NCBI GenBank assembly: GCA_900549705.1
Contig: URPI01000040.1
Coordinates: forward strand, 1-14,212
DNA from: an uncultured Eubacteriales bacterium
GTDB taxonomy: Bacteria > Bacillota > Clostridia > Oscillospirales > Oscillospiraceae
Reading direction: 5' to 3'
DNA: 14,212 nt
The translations under genes and the position numbers were made by a program. This document shows positions 14,197-14,212 of the stretch, one piece after another. Position 1 is the stretch's first letter. Each line of letters opens with the position of its first letter. The notes below the pieces were generated by a model. It did not search any database. It saw nothing but the letters and a program-made list of their open reading frames with translations, and had not been told where the DNA came from.

Positions 14197-14212
14197 CTGT
14201 AGGGGTCGACTA
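14197..14212. repeat. Start of a further hairpin repeat unit, cut by the window end
   Basis: Positions 14197-14211 match 6220-6234 in 14 of 15 bases and carry the TGTAGGGGTCGACT half of the variant hairpin. The second arm lies beyond the window. Confidence 0.5.

Overview
The window reads as a carbohydrate-foraging and regulatory locus from a fairly GC-rich, low-spore-character Clostridia genome, most likely a gut Oscillospiraceae/Ruminococcaceae-type bacterium. The reasons are the strong AGGAGG-type ribosome binding sites, AgrC/LytTR two-component pairs, GH3 enzymes with the reversed domain order known from ruminal and gut Clostridia, and G-rich hairpin repeats between genes that I associate from memory with that group. 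The genus cannot be fixed from the sequence alone.

Layout. Positions 1-111 hold part of an intergenic repeat. On the minus strand, 3626 to 112 is a two-gene operon: a cytoplasmic GH2 beta-glycosidase followed 20 bp later by a GPH-type (melibiose/glucuronide-type) sugar:cation symporter. Positions 3627-4051 carry its promoter, two inverted repeats and a 151-bp MITE-like repeat. On the minus strand, 6033 to 4052 is a response regulator/sensor kinase pair (RR1-HK1). 6034-6280 holds its promoter, a terminator and another repeat. 8280 to 6281 is a second, paralogous pair (RR2-HK2). 8281-8480 is a divergent control region. On the plus strand, 8481-14067 holds two GH3 enzymes: a secreted one with a signal peptide and a very unusual membrane-tethered one with reversed domain order. 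A clear terminator and further repeats close the window.

How it may work (inference): the GH3 enzymes act outside or on the cell surface on beta-linked oligosaccharides or glycosides. The GPH transporter imports a released glycoside, and the GH2 enzyme cleaves it in the cytoplasm. RR2 is a LytTR regulator transcribed divergently from the GH3 genes. Directly upstream of the GH3 promoter lie two ACAATTC(A/G)C direct repeats 20 bp apart, the architecture expected for a LytTR-class site.

The most interesting observation is that the two two-component pairs are paralogues in which RR2-HK2 is canonical but RR1-HK1 is degenerate at phosphotransfer on both sides. HK1 has Glu where HK2 has its phosphoacceptor His, while keeping its ATP-binding boxes. 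RR1 has Glu in place of the phosphoacceptor Asp and Asn in place of one Mg2+-binding acidic residue, while keeping an intact LytTR domain. Both genes are open, coupled and have their own promoter, so this looks like a maintained non-canonical signalling pair rather than decay.
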